Origin: Pseudomonas sp. RIT-PI-r
Lineage (GTDB): Bacteria; Pseudomonadota; Gammaproteobacteria; Pseudomonadales; Pseudomonadaceae
NCBI RefSeq assembly: GCF_001297015.1
Contig: NZ_LIGE01000033.1
Location: forward strand, 22,421 to 86,420
Direction of reading: 5' to 3'
DNA length: 64,000 nucleotides
Part shown: positions 25,913-35,190 of the stretch, piece after piece
Position numbering within the stretch: position 1 is the first letter of the stretch
Layout of the letters: every line of letters starts with the position of its first letter
Translations under genes and position numbers: made by a program
The notes under the pieces: model-generated
Told to the model about the DNA's origin: nothing
Database searches by the model: none
What the model saw: the letters and a program-made list of their open reading frames with translations, nothing else

Positions 25913-27751
25913 ATGCGTCACGCGCCAAGCGACACGATTACCTGGAGCATGATGCTCCGCAAACTGCCGATGATTGCCAAAGCCATCCCGCGGGTGGTCA
26001 AGGGCATGAAGGTGGCCAACGTCACGGATCCGACCCAAAGCTGTGGCCTTGGCTTTACATTCGAGCAAGCGACGCTGCGCAATCCCGACGGGCCGGCGTT
26101 ATTGCACGGTGACGTGGCGCTGACCTATTCGCAGGTCAACCAATGGGCGAACCGCATTGCCCACTATCTGAACGGGCAGGGCATCGGCAAGGGCGATGTG
26201 GTCGCGGTGTTCATCGAAAACCGCCCGGAATTGCTGGTGACCATCCTGGCGCTGGCCAAGGTCGGTGCGGTCAGCGCGCTACTCAATACCTCACAAACCC
26301 GCGACACATTGATCCACAGTGTGAATCTGGTGGCGCCGGTAGCGATTGTCGTTGGCGAAGAATTGGTTCCGGCTTATGCGGCAATTCGCGATCAAGTGGC
26401 GATCACGGCAGCGCGCACCTGGTTTGTCGCCGATCAGGACACCTACAGTCATCCGGGCATTGCGCCCGAAGGCTACGTCAATCTGATCAGCGTCAGCGCC
26501 GACGCATCCAGTGAGAATCCGTCGAGCAGCCAACAGGTATTTTTCGACGATCCGTGTTTCTACATTTACACCTCCGGCACCACCGGCCTGCCCAAGGCCG
26601 GAGTATTCAAGCACGGGCGCTGGATGCGCAGTTCCGCCAGTTTCGGCATGATCGCCCTCAATATGGGACCCGAAGACGTCGTCTACTGCACCTTGCCGCT
26701 GTATCACGCCACCGGTCTGTGCGTGTGTTGGGGCTCGGCGGTTAACGGCGCTTCGGGCTTCGCGATCCGCCGCAAGTTCAGCGCCAGCCAGCTCTGGGAC
26801 GACGTGCGCCGCTATCGCGCGACGACCACCGGCTACGTCGGCGCGTTGTGCCGGTATCTGGTCGATCAACCGGCCAGTGCCGACGACAACCGCCACGACG
26901 TGCGCAAGATGAGCGGCAACGGCTTGCGCCCCGGTGCGTGGGCGCAGTTCAAGACGCGCTTCGCGGTGGATCACATCTGTGAGCTGTACGCGGCGAGCGA
27001 CGGCAACATCGGTTTCACCAACATCCTCAACTTCGACAACACCATCGGTTTCTCGCTGATGGCCTGGGAGCTGGTGGCTTACGATCACGACAGCGGCGAG
27101 CCGCTGCGTAGCGAGGACGGCTTCATGCGCAAGGTCGGCAAGGGCGAACAGGGCCTGTTGCTGGCGCGGATCGATGAGAAAGCGCCGCTGGATGGCTACA
27201 CCGATCCACAGAAAACCGCCAAGGTTGTCCTTCACGACGTGTTTAGCAAAGGCGACCGTTTCTTCAACACCGGCGATCTGTTGCGCAACATTGGTTTCGG
27301 TCATGCGCAATTTGTTGATCGCCTTGGCGATACCTACCGCTGGAAAGGCGAGAACGTCTCCACCACGGAAGTGGAAAACCTGCTGCTGCAACACCCGCTC
27401 ATTTCCGAGGCCGTGGCTTACGGCGTGGAAGTGCACAATACCAACGGGCGCGCAGGCATGGCCGCGATCACGCCGGCGGAATCTCTGGCCACCCTGGATT
27501 TTGCCGAATTGTTGAGTTTTGCGCGCCAGCGTATGCCGGCTTACGCGGTGCCGTTGTTTCTGCGGGTCAAGGTGAAGATGGAAACCACCGGCACCTTCAA
27601 GTATCAGAAAACCCGCCTGAAAAACGAAGGTTTCGACCCCGGCCAGACGGGGGATGATCCGATCTTCGCCTGGCTGCCGGGCAGCGAAACCTACGTGCAG
27701 GTCACCGATGAGGTGTTGGCCGACATTCATCAAGGCAAATACCGTTATTGA
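25913..27751 (+). CDS. Long-chain acyl-CoA synthetase (FATP/VLACS type)
   Basis: A 612-residue AMP-forming ligase that activates fatty acids to acyl-CoA. The ATP-binding P-loop FYIYTSGTTGLPKAG is near residues 218-232. The adenylate region DRLGDTYRWKGENVSTTEVE (about 465-484) and the C-terminal lysine loop FKYQKTRLKNEGFDP match the transporter-like synthetases rather than E. coli FadD. GGGGAGCTTCC before the ATG supports the start. A thiolase/FadB pair lies 9 kb away. Confidence 0.88.
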   Translation: MRHAPSDTITWSMMLRKLPMIAKAIPRVVKGMKVANVTDPTQSCGLGFTFEQATLRNPDGPALLHGDVALTYSQVNQWANRIAHYLNGQGIGKGDVVAVFIENRPELLVTILALAKVGAVSALLNTSQTRDTLIHSVNLVAPVAIVVGEELVPAYAAIRDQVAITAARTWFVADQDTYSHPGIAPEGYVNLISVSADASSENPSSSQQVFFDDPCFYIYTSGTTGLPKAGVFKHGRWMRSSASFGMIALNMGPEDVVYCTLPLYHATGLCVCWGSAVNGASGFAIRRKFSASQLWDDVRRYRATTTGYVGALCRYLVDQPASADDNRHDVRKMSGNGLRPGAWAQFKTRFAVDHICELYAASDGNIGFTNILNFDNTIGFSLMAWELVAYDHDSGEPLRSEDGFMRKVGKGEQGLLLARIDEKAPLDGYTDPQKTAKVVLHDVFSKGDRFFNTGDLLRNIGFGHAQFVDRLGDTYRWKGENVSTTEVENLLLQHPLISEAVAYGVEVHNTNGRAGMAAITPAESLATLDFAELLSFARQRMPAYAVPLFLRVKVKMETTGTFKYQKTRLKNEGFDPGQTGDDPIFAWLPGSETYVQVTDEVLADIHQGKYRY

Positions 27752-27848
27752 TTCTGGCTATGGCTGGACTTGAGAGAAAGGGGGTGACAGCGTCCGTCGC
27801 GCTCGGGAAACTGTCGGCTTTCCGATTGACCGAAAGTGGAGTTGCCCC

Positions 27849-28367
27849 ATGTCCGACCAAAGCCGCCAGATGACCCCTGAGGAAGCTGCTGAATTCACCG
27901 AGCAGGTTTTCAACAAGGCGCGTGACGGTGATGCCGAGATGCTCGATCGCCTGGTCACGGCCGGTTTGCCGGTGAACTTGAAGAACAGCAAAGGCGACAC
28001 GCTGCTGATGCTCGCCAGCTACTATGGCCATGTCGATGCGGTGCAGGTACTGCTCAAGCACAACGCCGACCCGGAAATGCGCAATGGCAACGGCCAGAGC
28101 CCGATTGCCGGTGCGGCGTTCAAAGGCGATCTGGCGGTGGTCAAGGCGCTGGTCGAGGCGGGCGCCGAGATTGAAGGCTCGTCTTTCGATGGCCGGACTG
28201 CGCTGATGATGGCGGCGATGTTCAACCGTGTTGAAATCGTTGATTACCTGATCAGCAAGGGTGCCAACGCTCAAGCCAAGGACGCCAATGGCGTGACCGC
28301 ACTGGATGCGGCGCGCACCATGGGTGCCGTCGATACCACCGCTCAACTGGAAAAACTCCAGGCCTGA
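27849..28367 (+). CDS. Ankyrin repeat protein
   Basis: A 172-residue protein built of about four ankyrin repeats from roughly residue 35 on (DTLLMLASYYGHVDAVQVLL; QSPIAGAAFKGDLAVVKALV; RTALMMAAMFNRVEIVDYLI; VTALDAARTMGAVD) after a short helical N-terminus. No signal peptide, so probably cytosolic. Ankyrin proteins bind partner proteins; the partner is unknown. A ribosome site GGAG precedes the ATG, and a REP element follows. Confidence 0.85.
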   Translation: MSDQSRQMTPEEAAEFTEQVFNKARDGDAEMLDRLVTAGLPVNLKNSKGDTLLMLASYYGHVDAVQVLLKHNADPEMRNGNGQSPIAGAAFKGDLAVVKALVEAGAEIEGSSFDGRTALMMAAMFNRVEIVDYLISKGANAQAKDANGVTALDAARTMGAVDTTAQLEKLQA

Positions 28368-28373
28368 TAAGGT

Positions 28374-28444
28374 CAAAAGATCGCGGCCTGCGGCAGCTCC
28401 TGCACTGATCCCTTGTAGGAGCTGCCGCAGGCTGCGATCTTTTG
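28374..28444. repeat. REP-type inverted repeat
   Basis: Arms AAAGATCGCGGCCTGCGGCA and TGCCGCAGGCTGCGATCTTT. Confidence 0.9.
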
Positions 28445-28498
28445 CTTTGTGCGCTATCCTCCGCGCCCTCAAAATTCAAATCCACAGGATCTGCCCTC

Positions 28499-29029
28499 AT
28501 GAAAGCCGCACTCGTCGAACTCATCAGCAAAATCAGCTCCGGCTGCATGGGCGAGGACGAGATCCTGAACGTGGCCGACGAAGCGGCGCAGGCCTACGCC
28601 GATACCGACGCCTTTCTGACCGCCAATCCGGACATCAACTACGACGACAGCTTCCCGATTCCGCTGGGCGAGTGGGTCGTGGTCGGTAGCCTGCCGGAAA
28701 CCGTGCTGTTCCAGGCCGACACCTACGTCGATCTGTTTGCGCAGATCGTTGCCTCGTTCGGCCCTGTCGTGGATTTCAACCTCAAGCCCAAGCAACTGGC
28801 CAAGACCGAAGCGCTGACCGCGCTCAACCGCATCCAGGTGCAGATGAGCAGCATGAACAAGGAAAACGGCGGCTACACGCTGATGAACTTCAGCCAATTG
28901 CTCGACGACGAATTGCAAATGGTGCTGGTTTACGGCAACGACGTCCCACGCGTGCTGGAACTGTGCGCCGAAGTCGGCATCGCCGCCGCGCCATCGCTGG
29001 AAGCCTTGAAGATCGCCGTGCACGTCTGA
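28499..29029 (+). CDS. Conserved hypothetical protein
   Basis: A 176-residue acidic soluble protein starting MKAALVELISKISSG. No membrane segment and no recognised catalytic motif. The start at 28499 is taken rather than an upstream TTG because its sequence looks like a genuine N-terminus. It stands between a REP element and a short membrane-protein gene. Function unknown. Confidence 0.65.
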   Translation: MKAALVELISKISSGCMGEDEILNVADEAAQAYADTDAFLTANPDINYDDSFPIPLGEWVVVGSLPETVLFQADTYVDLFAQIVASFGPVVDFNLKPKQLAKTEALTALNRIQVQMSSMNKENGGYTLMNFSQLLDDELQMVLVYGNDVPRVLELCAEVGIAAAPSLEALKIAVHV

Positions 29030-29100
29030 GCGCAATAAAAGGGAACCCTGCGCCCGACCGTCTATCCTAAAAGTGCATGCCACTATTCTGGAGCGACACC

Positions 29101-29292
29101 ATGGGTTCCACGTTCAACGGTCTGATCGGCCTGATCATCCTCGCCCTCGACATCTGGGCCATCATCAATGTGCTGAAAAGCGGCGCCACCACCGGGATGA
29201 AAATCGTCTGGGTGCTGCTGATCATCCTCCTGCCGGTGTTGGGCCTGATCATCTGGGCGATTGCCGGACCACGGGGCAACGTGCGGATCTGA
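29101..29292 (+). CDS. PLDc_N-type small membrane protein
   Basis: A 63-residue protein with two hydrophobic helices (about 5-25 and 34-55). The segment LDIWAIINVLKSGATTGMKIVW and the closing LGLIIWAIAGPRG match the PLDc_N domain found at the N-terminus of cardiolipin synthases and as a stand-alone protein. The ATG follows GGAG. Role unknown; inner membrane. Confidence 0.85.
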   Translation: MGSTFNGLIGLIILALDIWAIINVLKSGATTGMKIVWVLLIILLPVLGLIIWAIAGPRGNVRI

Positions 29293-29315
29293 ATCAGCTA
29301 ACACCGCAATACCCC

Positions 29316-29400
29316 TGTAGGAGCTGCCGAAGGCTGCGATCTTTTGATCTTGCTTTTAAAAATCAACGTCAAAAGATCGCAGCCTTCGGCAGCTCCTACA
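29316..29400. repeat. REP-type inverted repeat
   Basis: Arms TGTAGGAGCTGCCGAAGGCT and AGCCTTCGGCAGCTCCTACA. Confidence 0.9.
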
Positions 29401-29522
29401 AGGATTGTGGTTTGCCGATGAAGTGAGGTTCGACCTGTCATCTTCGGCAACGTAGAATGCGCGCCTTTCCCGGGCAATCGTCCCCACGATTGACGCCCGC
29501 GCATTCATCGGAGCACTTCACC

Positions 29523-30398
29523 ATGACCGTCACCAAGACCAGCGAGTACCTGGAAACCCTCTACGAAGGCTACGGCCAGCGTTTTCGCATGGAAAAACTG
29601 CTGCACGAAGTGCGCACCGAACACCAGCATCTGGTGATCTTCCAGAACCCGCGCATGGGCCGTGTCATGGCGCTGGACGGCGTGATCCAGACCACCGAAG
29701 CCGACGAATTCATCTACCACGAAATGCTCACCCACGTGCCGATCCTCGCCCACGGCAGCGCCAAGCGCGTGCTGATCATCGGTGGCGGTGACGGCGGCAT
29801 GCTCCGTGAAGTGACCAAGCATGCTGGTGTCGAGCACATCACCATGGTCGAGATCGACGGCACCGTGGTCGACATGTGCAAAGAATTTTTGCCGAACCAC
29901 TCCAGCGGCGCCTACGACGACCCGCGTCTGAACCTGGTGATCGACGACGGCATGCGTTTCGTCGCCACCACCACGGAAAAATTCGACGTGATCATCTCCG
30001 ACTCCACCGACCCGATCGGCCCGGGCGAAGTGCTGTTCTCGGAGAACTTCTATCAGGCGTGCCATCGCTGCCTGAATGAAGGCGGCATCCTCGTGACCCA
30101 GAACGGCACGCCGTTCATGCAGATCGACGAAGTGAAAACCACCGCTGGTCGCCTCAATAGCCTGTTCCCGGACTGGCACTTTTACCAGGCAGCCGTGCCG
30201 ACCTACATCGGCGGTTCGATGACTTTCGCCTGGGGCTCGACCAACCCGGCCTACCGCAAGCTCAGCCGTGAAACCCTGCAACAACGCTTCATCGGCAGCG
30301 GCATCGTCACCCGTTACTACAACCCGGAAATCCACATCGGCGCGTTCGCCTTGCCTCAGTACGTGCTGCAGGCGATCAACAAACCAAGCAACGACTGA
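29523..30398 (+). CDS. speE: Polyamine aminopropyltransferase (spermidine synthase)
   Basis: A 291-residue enzyme that transfers the aminopropyl group of decarboxylated SAM to putrescine. The SAM-binding GGGDGGMLREV is at 87-97 and the catalytic aspartate region IISDSTDPIGPG at 157-168 (Asp160). The start MTVTKTSEYLETLYEG at 29523 follows GGAG. No speD is adjacent. Confidence 0.94.
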   Translation: MTVTKTSEYLETLYEGYGQRFRMEKLLHEVRTEHQHLVIFQNPRMGRVMALDGVIQTTEADEFIYHEMLTHVPILAHGSAKRVLIIGGGDGGMLREVTKHAGVEHITMVEIDGTVVDMCKEFLPNHSSGAYDDPRLNLVIDDGMRFVATTTEKFDVIISDSTDPIGPGEVLFSENFYQACHRCLNEGGILVTQNGTPFMQIDEVKTTAGRLNSLFPDWHFYQAAVPTYIGGSMTFAWGSTNPAYRKLSRETLQQRFIGSGIVTRYYNPEIHIGAFALPQYVLQAINKPSND

Positions 30399-30407
30399 TA
30401 TCAAACC

Positions 30408-30491
30408 TGTAGGAGCTGCCGCAGGCTGCGATCTTTTGATTCTGATCTTAAAAACAAGATCAAAAGATCGCAGCCTGCGGCAGCTCCTACA
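30408..30491. repeat. REP-type inverted repeat
   Basis: Arms CTGTAGGAGCTGCCGCAGGC and GCCTGCGGCAGCTCCTACAG. Confidence 0.9.
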
Positions 30492-30605
30492 GTGACAGAT
30501 GTCGTTTTTTTCATCTTCGTCCGCTGTAATCCTTTTGAACCAACCCCCGGCGTATAAGTCGAGATAGGTGTAAGCCCATTTGCGGGTTTGATCGAGGAGG
30601 CACCG

Positions 30606-30839
30606 ATGCAAAAGTGGAAAGTCACTTTCGTGGACGATCATGGTGAAATTGTCGATGAGGTGTTCGAGCGCGCGGAATGCCCCAGCGACGATGAGGCCGC
30701 TCGATTGATCAAGGCACGGCTTCTGCCCGTTGCCGCCGAACTGGACCTGAACGATCTGGAGGGGCGCACCGCCGATGCTGGCGTGAAAAGCCTGAAAACC
30801 CAGAACAGCATCGAAATCCGCAGCATCACTCCCGTCTGA
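30606..30839 (+). CDS. Small hypothetical protein
   Basis: A 77-residue acidic protein starting MQKWKVTFVDDHGEIVDEVF. GAGGAGG stands seven bases before the ATG, an unusually strong ribosome site that argues for translation. No motif or membrane segment. Function unknown. Confidence 0.7.
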   Translation: MQKWKVTFVDDHGEIVDEVFERAECPSDDEAARLIKARLLPVAAELDLNDLEGRTADAGVKSLKTQNSIEIRSITPV

Positions 30840-31049
30840 CATTCTTCCTGTCACCTTTCACACCAGACCTTGGCAGCGGCTCTAACTTGGGGCTACTCTG
30901 CAAGCGAGATCAGCGAACGGATCGCTAAGGTCTGGTCTTGTCAGCTACATGCTTGTTTCCCGCGTGCAACCACGTTGCCGTAGTACTTAGGCCAAAGGCC
31001 CGGGGCGGGAATACGGAAAGTCTATCCATCTATGCGAGGGGGACGATTC

Positions 31050-31397
31050 ATGAGCACAGCCTATCAAGAAGACATCAGCAGCAATGTTCTGCGCCGCATG
31101 AAAGAAGGCGGTTTCGATTTTTCCCGGTTCCACCCCATCGAGTTCTACGCCATTTTCCCGGACGAGGAGCGGGCGCGCAGGGCGGCAGGCAAATTTCGCG
31201 GTGAATCCATCAATGCCCAGGTCAGCGTGCGTGATGACGGTGCGTGGGCGCTGGAATTAAGCAAAGTGATGTACGCGACGTATGACGATATTGGCGATTT
31301 CGAGCAGGGCTTTTCGGCAGTGGTCGAGCCCTTGGGCGGGATAATCGAGGGGTGGGGGGTGAAACAGGAGGTGCGTAGCCGCCACCGGTTGAATTGA
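31050..31397 (+). CDS. RraB-family ribonuclease E inhibitor-like protein
   Basis: A 115-residue protein. FHPIEFYAIFPDEERARRAAGKF and the acidic second half with DIGDFEQGFSAVVEPLGGIIEGWG fit the RraB (regulator of ribonuclease activity B) family, whose members bind RNase E and lower mRNA decay. The ATG at 31050 is preceded by GAGGGGG. Family assignment is from pattern memory, so moderate. Confidence 0.75.
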   Translation: MSTAYQEDISSNVLRRMKEGGFDFSRFHPIEFYAIFPDEERARRAAGKFRGESINAQVSVRDDGAWALELSKVMYATYDDIGDFEQGFSAVVEPLGGIIEGWGVKQEVRSRHRLN

Positions 31398-31416
31398 ATT
31401 TTTACAGATAGAAGAT

Positions 31417-31488
31417 CAAAAGATCGCAGCCTTCGGCAGCTCCTACAGGTGATCGGTGTAGGCGCTGTCGGGGGCTGCGATCTTTTGC
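31417..31488. repeat. REP-type inverted repeat (degenerate)
   Basis: Arms AAAAGATCGCAGCC and GGCTGCGATCTTTT are kept; the inner parts have diverged. Confidence 0.8.
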
Positions 31489-31516
31489 TTTTGCTTTCAA
31501 AACATTTCCAAAAGAC

Positions 31517-31543
31517 AAAAAAAAGCCACCGGAGAGGGTGGCT
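31517..31543 (-). terminator. Orphan rho-independent terminator
   Basis: Minus-strand stem AGCCACC/GGTGGCT with a T8 tail. The plus side lacks a T-run, so it does not serve rraB. Confidence 0.8.
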
Positions 31544-31668
31544 AAAAGGGAAGACCGATAAGGAGAGGAAACCGGCCAGGGTTACAGCGGGGCGGGCTGC
31601 GAGGGCAGTCCAGATCGGTTGAGCTGGCGACTTCGCGGCGCTGAGCGCGGCGAAGTTTTGCAGCGAAT
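31517..31668 (-). ncRNA. Candidate small RNA with its own promoter and terminator
   Basis: On the minus strand a -35-like TTCACT (31698-31703) and -10-like GATAAT (31675-31680) are 17 bases apart. The predicted transcript of about 150 nt contains a 25-base hairpin (31631-31655; CTTCGC...GCGAAG, ten pairs with one mismatch). It ends in a textbook terminator: AGCCACC, loop CTCTCC, GGTGGCT and eight T. No ORF is on this strand. I do not recognise it as a named Pseudomonas RNA. Confidence 0.45.
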
Positions 31669-31898
31669 GCGCGGATTATCCGCAGATGCCGCCGGGCAGT
31701 GAAATCAACTCTGACTATGCTGGTGATAGGCGATGCCGTGCGTCGCAATGAAGCGGGGGCAATCCGGTTGGGGCATTTGCCGCACAGGAATGGTGCGGCG
31801 CCTGTGGCGTGAATATCCAACCGATTGAAATCAAAGCGTTTATGCCGATGGCACGGGCCTTGCGAAGGCCTGTATGTCCGGGTGACAAGGAGTACGGC

Positions 31899-33308
31899 AT
31901 GATCCGCACCTATTTTGATGAGATGTACGATGCCGGCGGCCAGGTTCGCCCGCATTATCGGGAGTTCGCCCGCTGGCTGGCCGACACGCCTGACGAGCTG
32001 CTGGCCCAACGGCGACGCGAGGCTGACTTGCTGTTCCATCGCGCCGGGATCACCTTCACGCTCTATGGCGACGAGCAGGGCACCGAGCGCCTGATTCCTT
32101 TCGACACCATCCCGCGCAGCATTCCCGCCAGCGAGTGGCGAATCGTCGAGCGCGGCTGCATCCAGCGGGTCAAGGCGTTGAACATGTTCCTCGCCGACCT
32201 CTATCACGAGCAGCGCATCATCAAGGCCGGGATCATTCCTGCCGAACAGGTGCTGGCCAACGAGCAATATCAGTTGGCGATGCAAGGTCTGGATCTGCAC
32301 CGCGATATCTATTCGCACATCTCTGGCGTCGATCTGGTGCGCGATGGCGACGGCACCTATTACGTGCTCGAAGACAACCTGCGTACGCCGAGCGGCGTCA
32401 GCTACATGCTCGAAGACCGCAAGATGATGATGCGTCTGTTCCCGGAGCTGTTCGCCGCCCAGCGTATCGCGCCGATCGATCACTACCCCAACCTGCTGCT
32501 CGACACCCTGAAAAGCTCCAGCCCGATAGATGACCCGAGCGTGGTGGTACTGACGCCCGGGCGCTTCAACAGTGCGTTTTTCGAACACGCGTTTCTTGCC
32601 CGGGAAATGGGCGTGGAACTGGTCGAAGGCGCGGATCTGTTCGTGCGTGACGACAAAGTCTTCATGCGCACCACCGACGGGCCGAAAGCGGTGGACGTGA
32701 TCTACCGCCGGCTCGACGACGCATTCCTCGACCCGCTGGCGTTCAACCCGGACTCGATGCTCGGCGTGCCGGGGCTGTTGTCGTCCTATCGCTCCGGCAA
32801 TGTGGTACTGGCCAATGCCATCGGCACCGGCGTGGCGGACGACAAGTCGGTCTATCCGTTTGTCACCGACATGATCCGGTTTTATCTCGACGAAGAACCG
32901 ATTCTGAAAAACGTGCCGACCTGGCAATGCCGCAACCCGTCTGAACTTTCCCACGTGCTCGCCAATCTTCCAGATCTGGTGGTCAAGGAAACCCAGGGTT
33001 CCGGCGGTTACGGAATGCTGGTGGGGCCGGCGTCGACGAAGGCGGAAATCGACGCCTTCCGCGAGCGCATCAAGGCCAAGCCGCACGCGTACATCGCGCA
33101 ACCGACGCTGTCACTGTCGACCTGTCCGACCTTTGTCGAAAACGGCATCGCGCCGCGCCATATCGACCTGCGCCCGTTTGTCTTGTCCGGGCGCGAAACC
33201 CGTGTGGTGCCTGGTGGTTTGACCCGTGTGGCGCTGCGTGAGGGCTCTCTGGTGGTGAACTCATCACAGGGCGGCGGAACCAAGGACACCTGGGTGGTCG
33301 AGGATTGA
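31899..33308 (+). CDS. Circularly permuted ATP-grasp type protein
   Basis: A 469-residue member of the circularly permuted ATP-grasp family (formerly DUF404/407). GMIRTYFDEMYDAGGQVRPHY at the start, VLEDNLRTPSGVSYMLEDR in the middle and VVKETQGSGGYGMLVGP late are family blocks. ATP-grasp enzymes join carboxylates to amines, so a ligase acting on a peptide is the favoured idea. The ATG at 31899 follows AAGGAG. First gene of a three-gene operon with the alpha-E and transglutaminase-like genes. Confidence 0.88.
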   Translation: MIRTYFDEMYDAGGQVRPHYREFARWLADTPDELLAQRRREADLLFHRAGITFTLYGDEQGTERLIPFDTIPRSIPASEWRIVERGCIQRVKALNMFLADLYHEQRIIKAGIIPAEQVLANEQYQLAMQGLDLHRDIYSHISGVDLVRDGDGTYYVLEDNLRTPSGVSYMLEDRKMMMRLFPELFAAQRIAPIDHYPNLLLDTLKSSSPIDDPSVVVLTPGRFNSAFFEHAFLAREMGVELVEGADLFVRDDKVFMRTTDGPKAVDVIYRRLDDAFLDPLAFNPDSMLGVPGLLSSYRSGNVVLANAIGTGVADDKSVYPFVTDMIRFYLDEEPILKNVPTWQCRNPSELSHVLANLPDLVVKETQGSGGYGMLVGPASTKAEIDAFRERIKAKPHAYIAQPTLSLSTCPTFVENGIAPRHIDLRPFVLSGRETRVVPGGLTRVALREGSLVVNSSQGGGTKDTWVVED

Positions 33309-33320
33309 AGGAAGCTTGCC

Positions 33321-34271
33321 ATGTTAAGTAGAACTGCCTCGGATCTGTATTGGATGTCGCGTTACCTGGAGCGGGCGGAAAACCTCGCGCGGATGCTCGA
33401 CATCAGTTATTCGCTGTCGCTTATGCCGCAGGACGGTCGCGGCGACGGTCTGCACGAACTGGCCATGCCGCTGCTGATCACCGGCACCCTGGATGATTAT
33501 CTGGAGCGTCACGGCGCGTTGCATGCCGAGCGCCTGTTGCACTTTTTTGCCCTCGACGCGGCCAATCCGGCGAGCATCTACAGCTGCCTCGGCGCCGCGC
33601 GGGCCAGTGCGCATGCAGTGCGTGGGCGCATCACCGCGGACATGTGGGAGAACATCAACGCGACGTGGCTGGAGATTCGCGGGATCGCCGAGCAGGGCCT
33701 GAGTCGCTACGGCATGAGCCGTTTCTGCGAGTGGATCAAGGAGCGTTCGCACCTGTTCCGTGGTGCGTCCTACGGCACGATCATGCGCAATGATGCCTTT
33801 CGCTTCATTCGCCTCGGCACCTTTATCGAGCGCGCGGACAACACGCTACGACTGCTCGATGCACGTTATGAAATGGCCGGCGATCAAGCCGAAGCGGTCA
33901 GCGATGGCACGGCCCACGCGTATTACCAGTGGAGTGCGCTGTTACGTGCACTGTCGTCATTCGAGGCTTACACCGAAATCTACCGTGATGCGCCAGGCGC
34001 CCGTCACGTCGCCGAGTTGCTGCTGTTACGTGCCGATGTTCCGCGTTCGCTGAGGGCCTGCACCGAAGAGATCGACCAGATCCTCGCGCAGTTGCCCGGC
34101 GCCAACGGTCGCCCCGCGCAGCGTCTGGCGGCAGAAATGGACGCACGTCTGCGCTACACCGGCATCAACGAAATCCTCGAAGAAGGCCTGCACGCCTGGC
34201 TGACTGAATTCATCCCGCTGGTGCGCCAATTGGGCAACGCCATTCACAGTTCCTACCTGGAGGCTGCATGA
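33321..34271 (+). CDS. Alpha-E domain protein (DUF403)
   Basis: A 316-residue all-helical protein. MLSRTASDLYWMSRYLERAENLARMLD is the family N-terminus. Short internal repeats of the form RYLERAEN and TFIERADNTLRLLD fit the paired helical layout. It is always found beside the circularly permuted ATP-grasp gene; function unproven. It starts 12 bases after that gene, and its stop overlaps the next ATG by four bases. Confidence 0.88.
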   Translation: MLSRTASDLYWMSRYLERAENLARMLDISYSLSLMPQDGRGDGLHELAMPLLITGTLDDYLERHGALHAERLLHFFALDAANPASIYSCLGAARASAHAVRGRITADMWENINATWLEIRGIAEQGLSRYGMSRFCEWIKERSHLFRGASYGTIMRNDAFRFIRLGTFIERADNTLRLLDARYEMAGDQAEAVSDGTAHAYYQWSALLRALSSFEAYTEIYRDAPGARHVAELLLLRADVPRSLRACTEEIDQILAQLPGANGRPAQRLAAEMDARLRYTGINEILEEGLHAWLTEFIPLVRQLGNAIHSSYLEAA

Positions 34272-35071
34272 GACTTTCCATAAGCCACGAGACCACCTAT
34301 CACTACGAAGATCAGGTGCGGGCGAGCATCCAGTACCTGCGGCTGACACCCCACGACAGCGAGCGTCAACACGTGCTGAGCTGGCAGCTCGACCTGCCGC
34401 GTCCAGTGCGCGCGCAGCTCGACCCTTTCGGCAACATCCTGCACGTGCTGACCATGGACGAGCCCCATGAAGCGATCATCATTGGCGCGCGCGGTCAGGT
34501 CGATATCGACGAATTGCGTGAGGCCGAGCATGAGAGTCAGTCGGCGCTGCCGTTCCTGCGCTTTACCCGCTTGACCGAGGCCGACGAGGCATTGCGCGCG
34601 TTCGCCGAGAGATCCTGCAAGCAGCGACGGGATCGCACGGCGCTGATTGATCTGATGCACGGCTTGAATCAGCACATGACCTATACGCCGGGCTCCACCG
34701 AAGTCGACACCAGCGCCGCTGAAGCTTTCGCTGGGCGTGCCGGGGTTTGTCAGGATCACGCTCACGCGTTTCTGGCGTGCGCACGCAGCCTCGGGATTCC
34801 GTCGCGTTATGTCTCGGGGTATTTGTACAGCGAGGATTGCGAGCATCTGGCCAGCCATGCCTGGGCGGAAGCCTGGCTGGATGACGCCTGGTATAGCTTT
34901 GATGTGACCAACGAACTGGCGCGGCCGGAGCGGCATCTGAAGCTGGCGGTAGGTCTGGATTATCTGGATGCCTGCCCGGTACGCGGCATGCGCCGGGGCG
35001 GCGGGTGTGAGCAGATGCACGCGAAAGTGTTCGTCTCGCCGACCCCGATCATCTCCGTCCAACAACAGTAA
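34268..35071 (+). CDS. Transglutaminase-like cysteine protease family protein
   Basis: A 267-residue protein with the N-terminal transglutaminase beta domain and a core with a Cys-His-Asp triad: Cys161 (AGVCQDHAHAF), His197 (SHAWAEAW) and Asp212 (YSFDVTN). It is translationally coupled to the alpha-E gene. With the ATP-grasp protein this suggests making and cleaving an amide or peptide bond in the same pathway, a hypothesis only. Confidence 0.88.
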   Translation: MRLSISHETTYHYEDQVRASIQYLRLTPHDSERQHVLSWQLDLPRPVRAQLDPFGNILHVLTMDEPHEAIIIGARGQVDIDELREAEHESQSALPFLRFTRLTEADEALRAFAERSCKQRRDRTALIDLMHGLNQHMTYTPGSTEVDTSAAEAFAGRAGVCQDHAHAFLACARSLGIPSRYVSGYLYSEDCEHLASHAWAEAWLDDAWYSFDVTNELARPERHLKLAVGLDYLDACPVRGMRRGGGCEQMHAKVFVSPTPIISVQQQ

Positions 35072-35090
35072 CGGGTTCACACAAAACCTT

Positions 35091-35179
35091 TGTAGGAGTG
35101 AGCCTGCTCGCGATAGCGGTCTGACAGTTGAATTATCAGTGTCTGACACTCCGCTATCGCGAGCAGGCTCACTCCTACA
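35091..35179. repeat. REP-type inverted repeat
   Basis: Arms TGTAGGAGTGAGCCTGCTCG and CGAGCAGGCTCACTCCTACA. Confidence 0.9.
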
Positions 35180-35190
35180 AGGAAATGTGC

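Larger units (their letters stand above)
31398..31898. other. Gene-free region with a REP element and a candidate small RNA
   Basis: 501 bases with no plausible coding frame. They hold a REP element (31417-31488), a minus-strand terminator (31517-31543) with no gene in front of it, a strong hairpin (31631-31655) and a promoter-like pair (31675-31703). Confidence 0.6.

Noticed and set aside
26291..27733. 480-codon minus-strand frame
   Set aside because: Antisense to the acyl-CoA synthetase, which shows all the adenylation motifs.
31542..33101. 519-codon minus-strand frame over the ATP-grasp gene
   Set aside because: Shadow frame. It would also overlap the candidate small RNA and lacks any domain.
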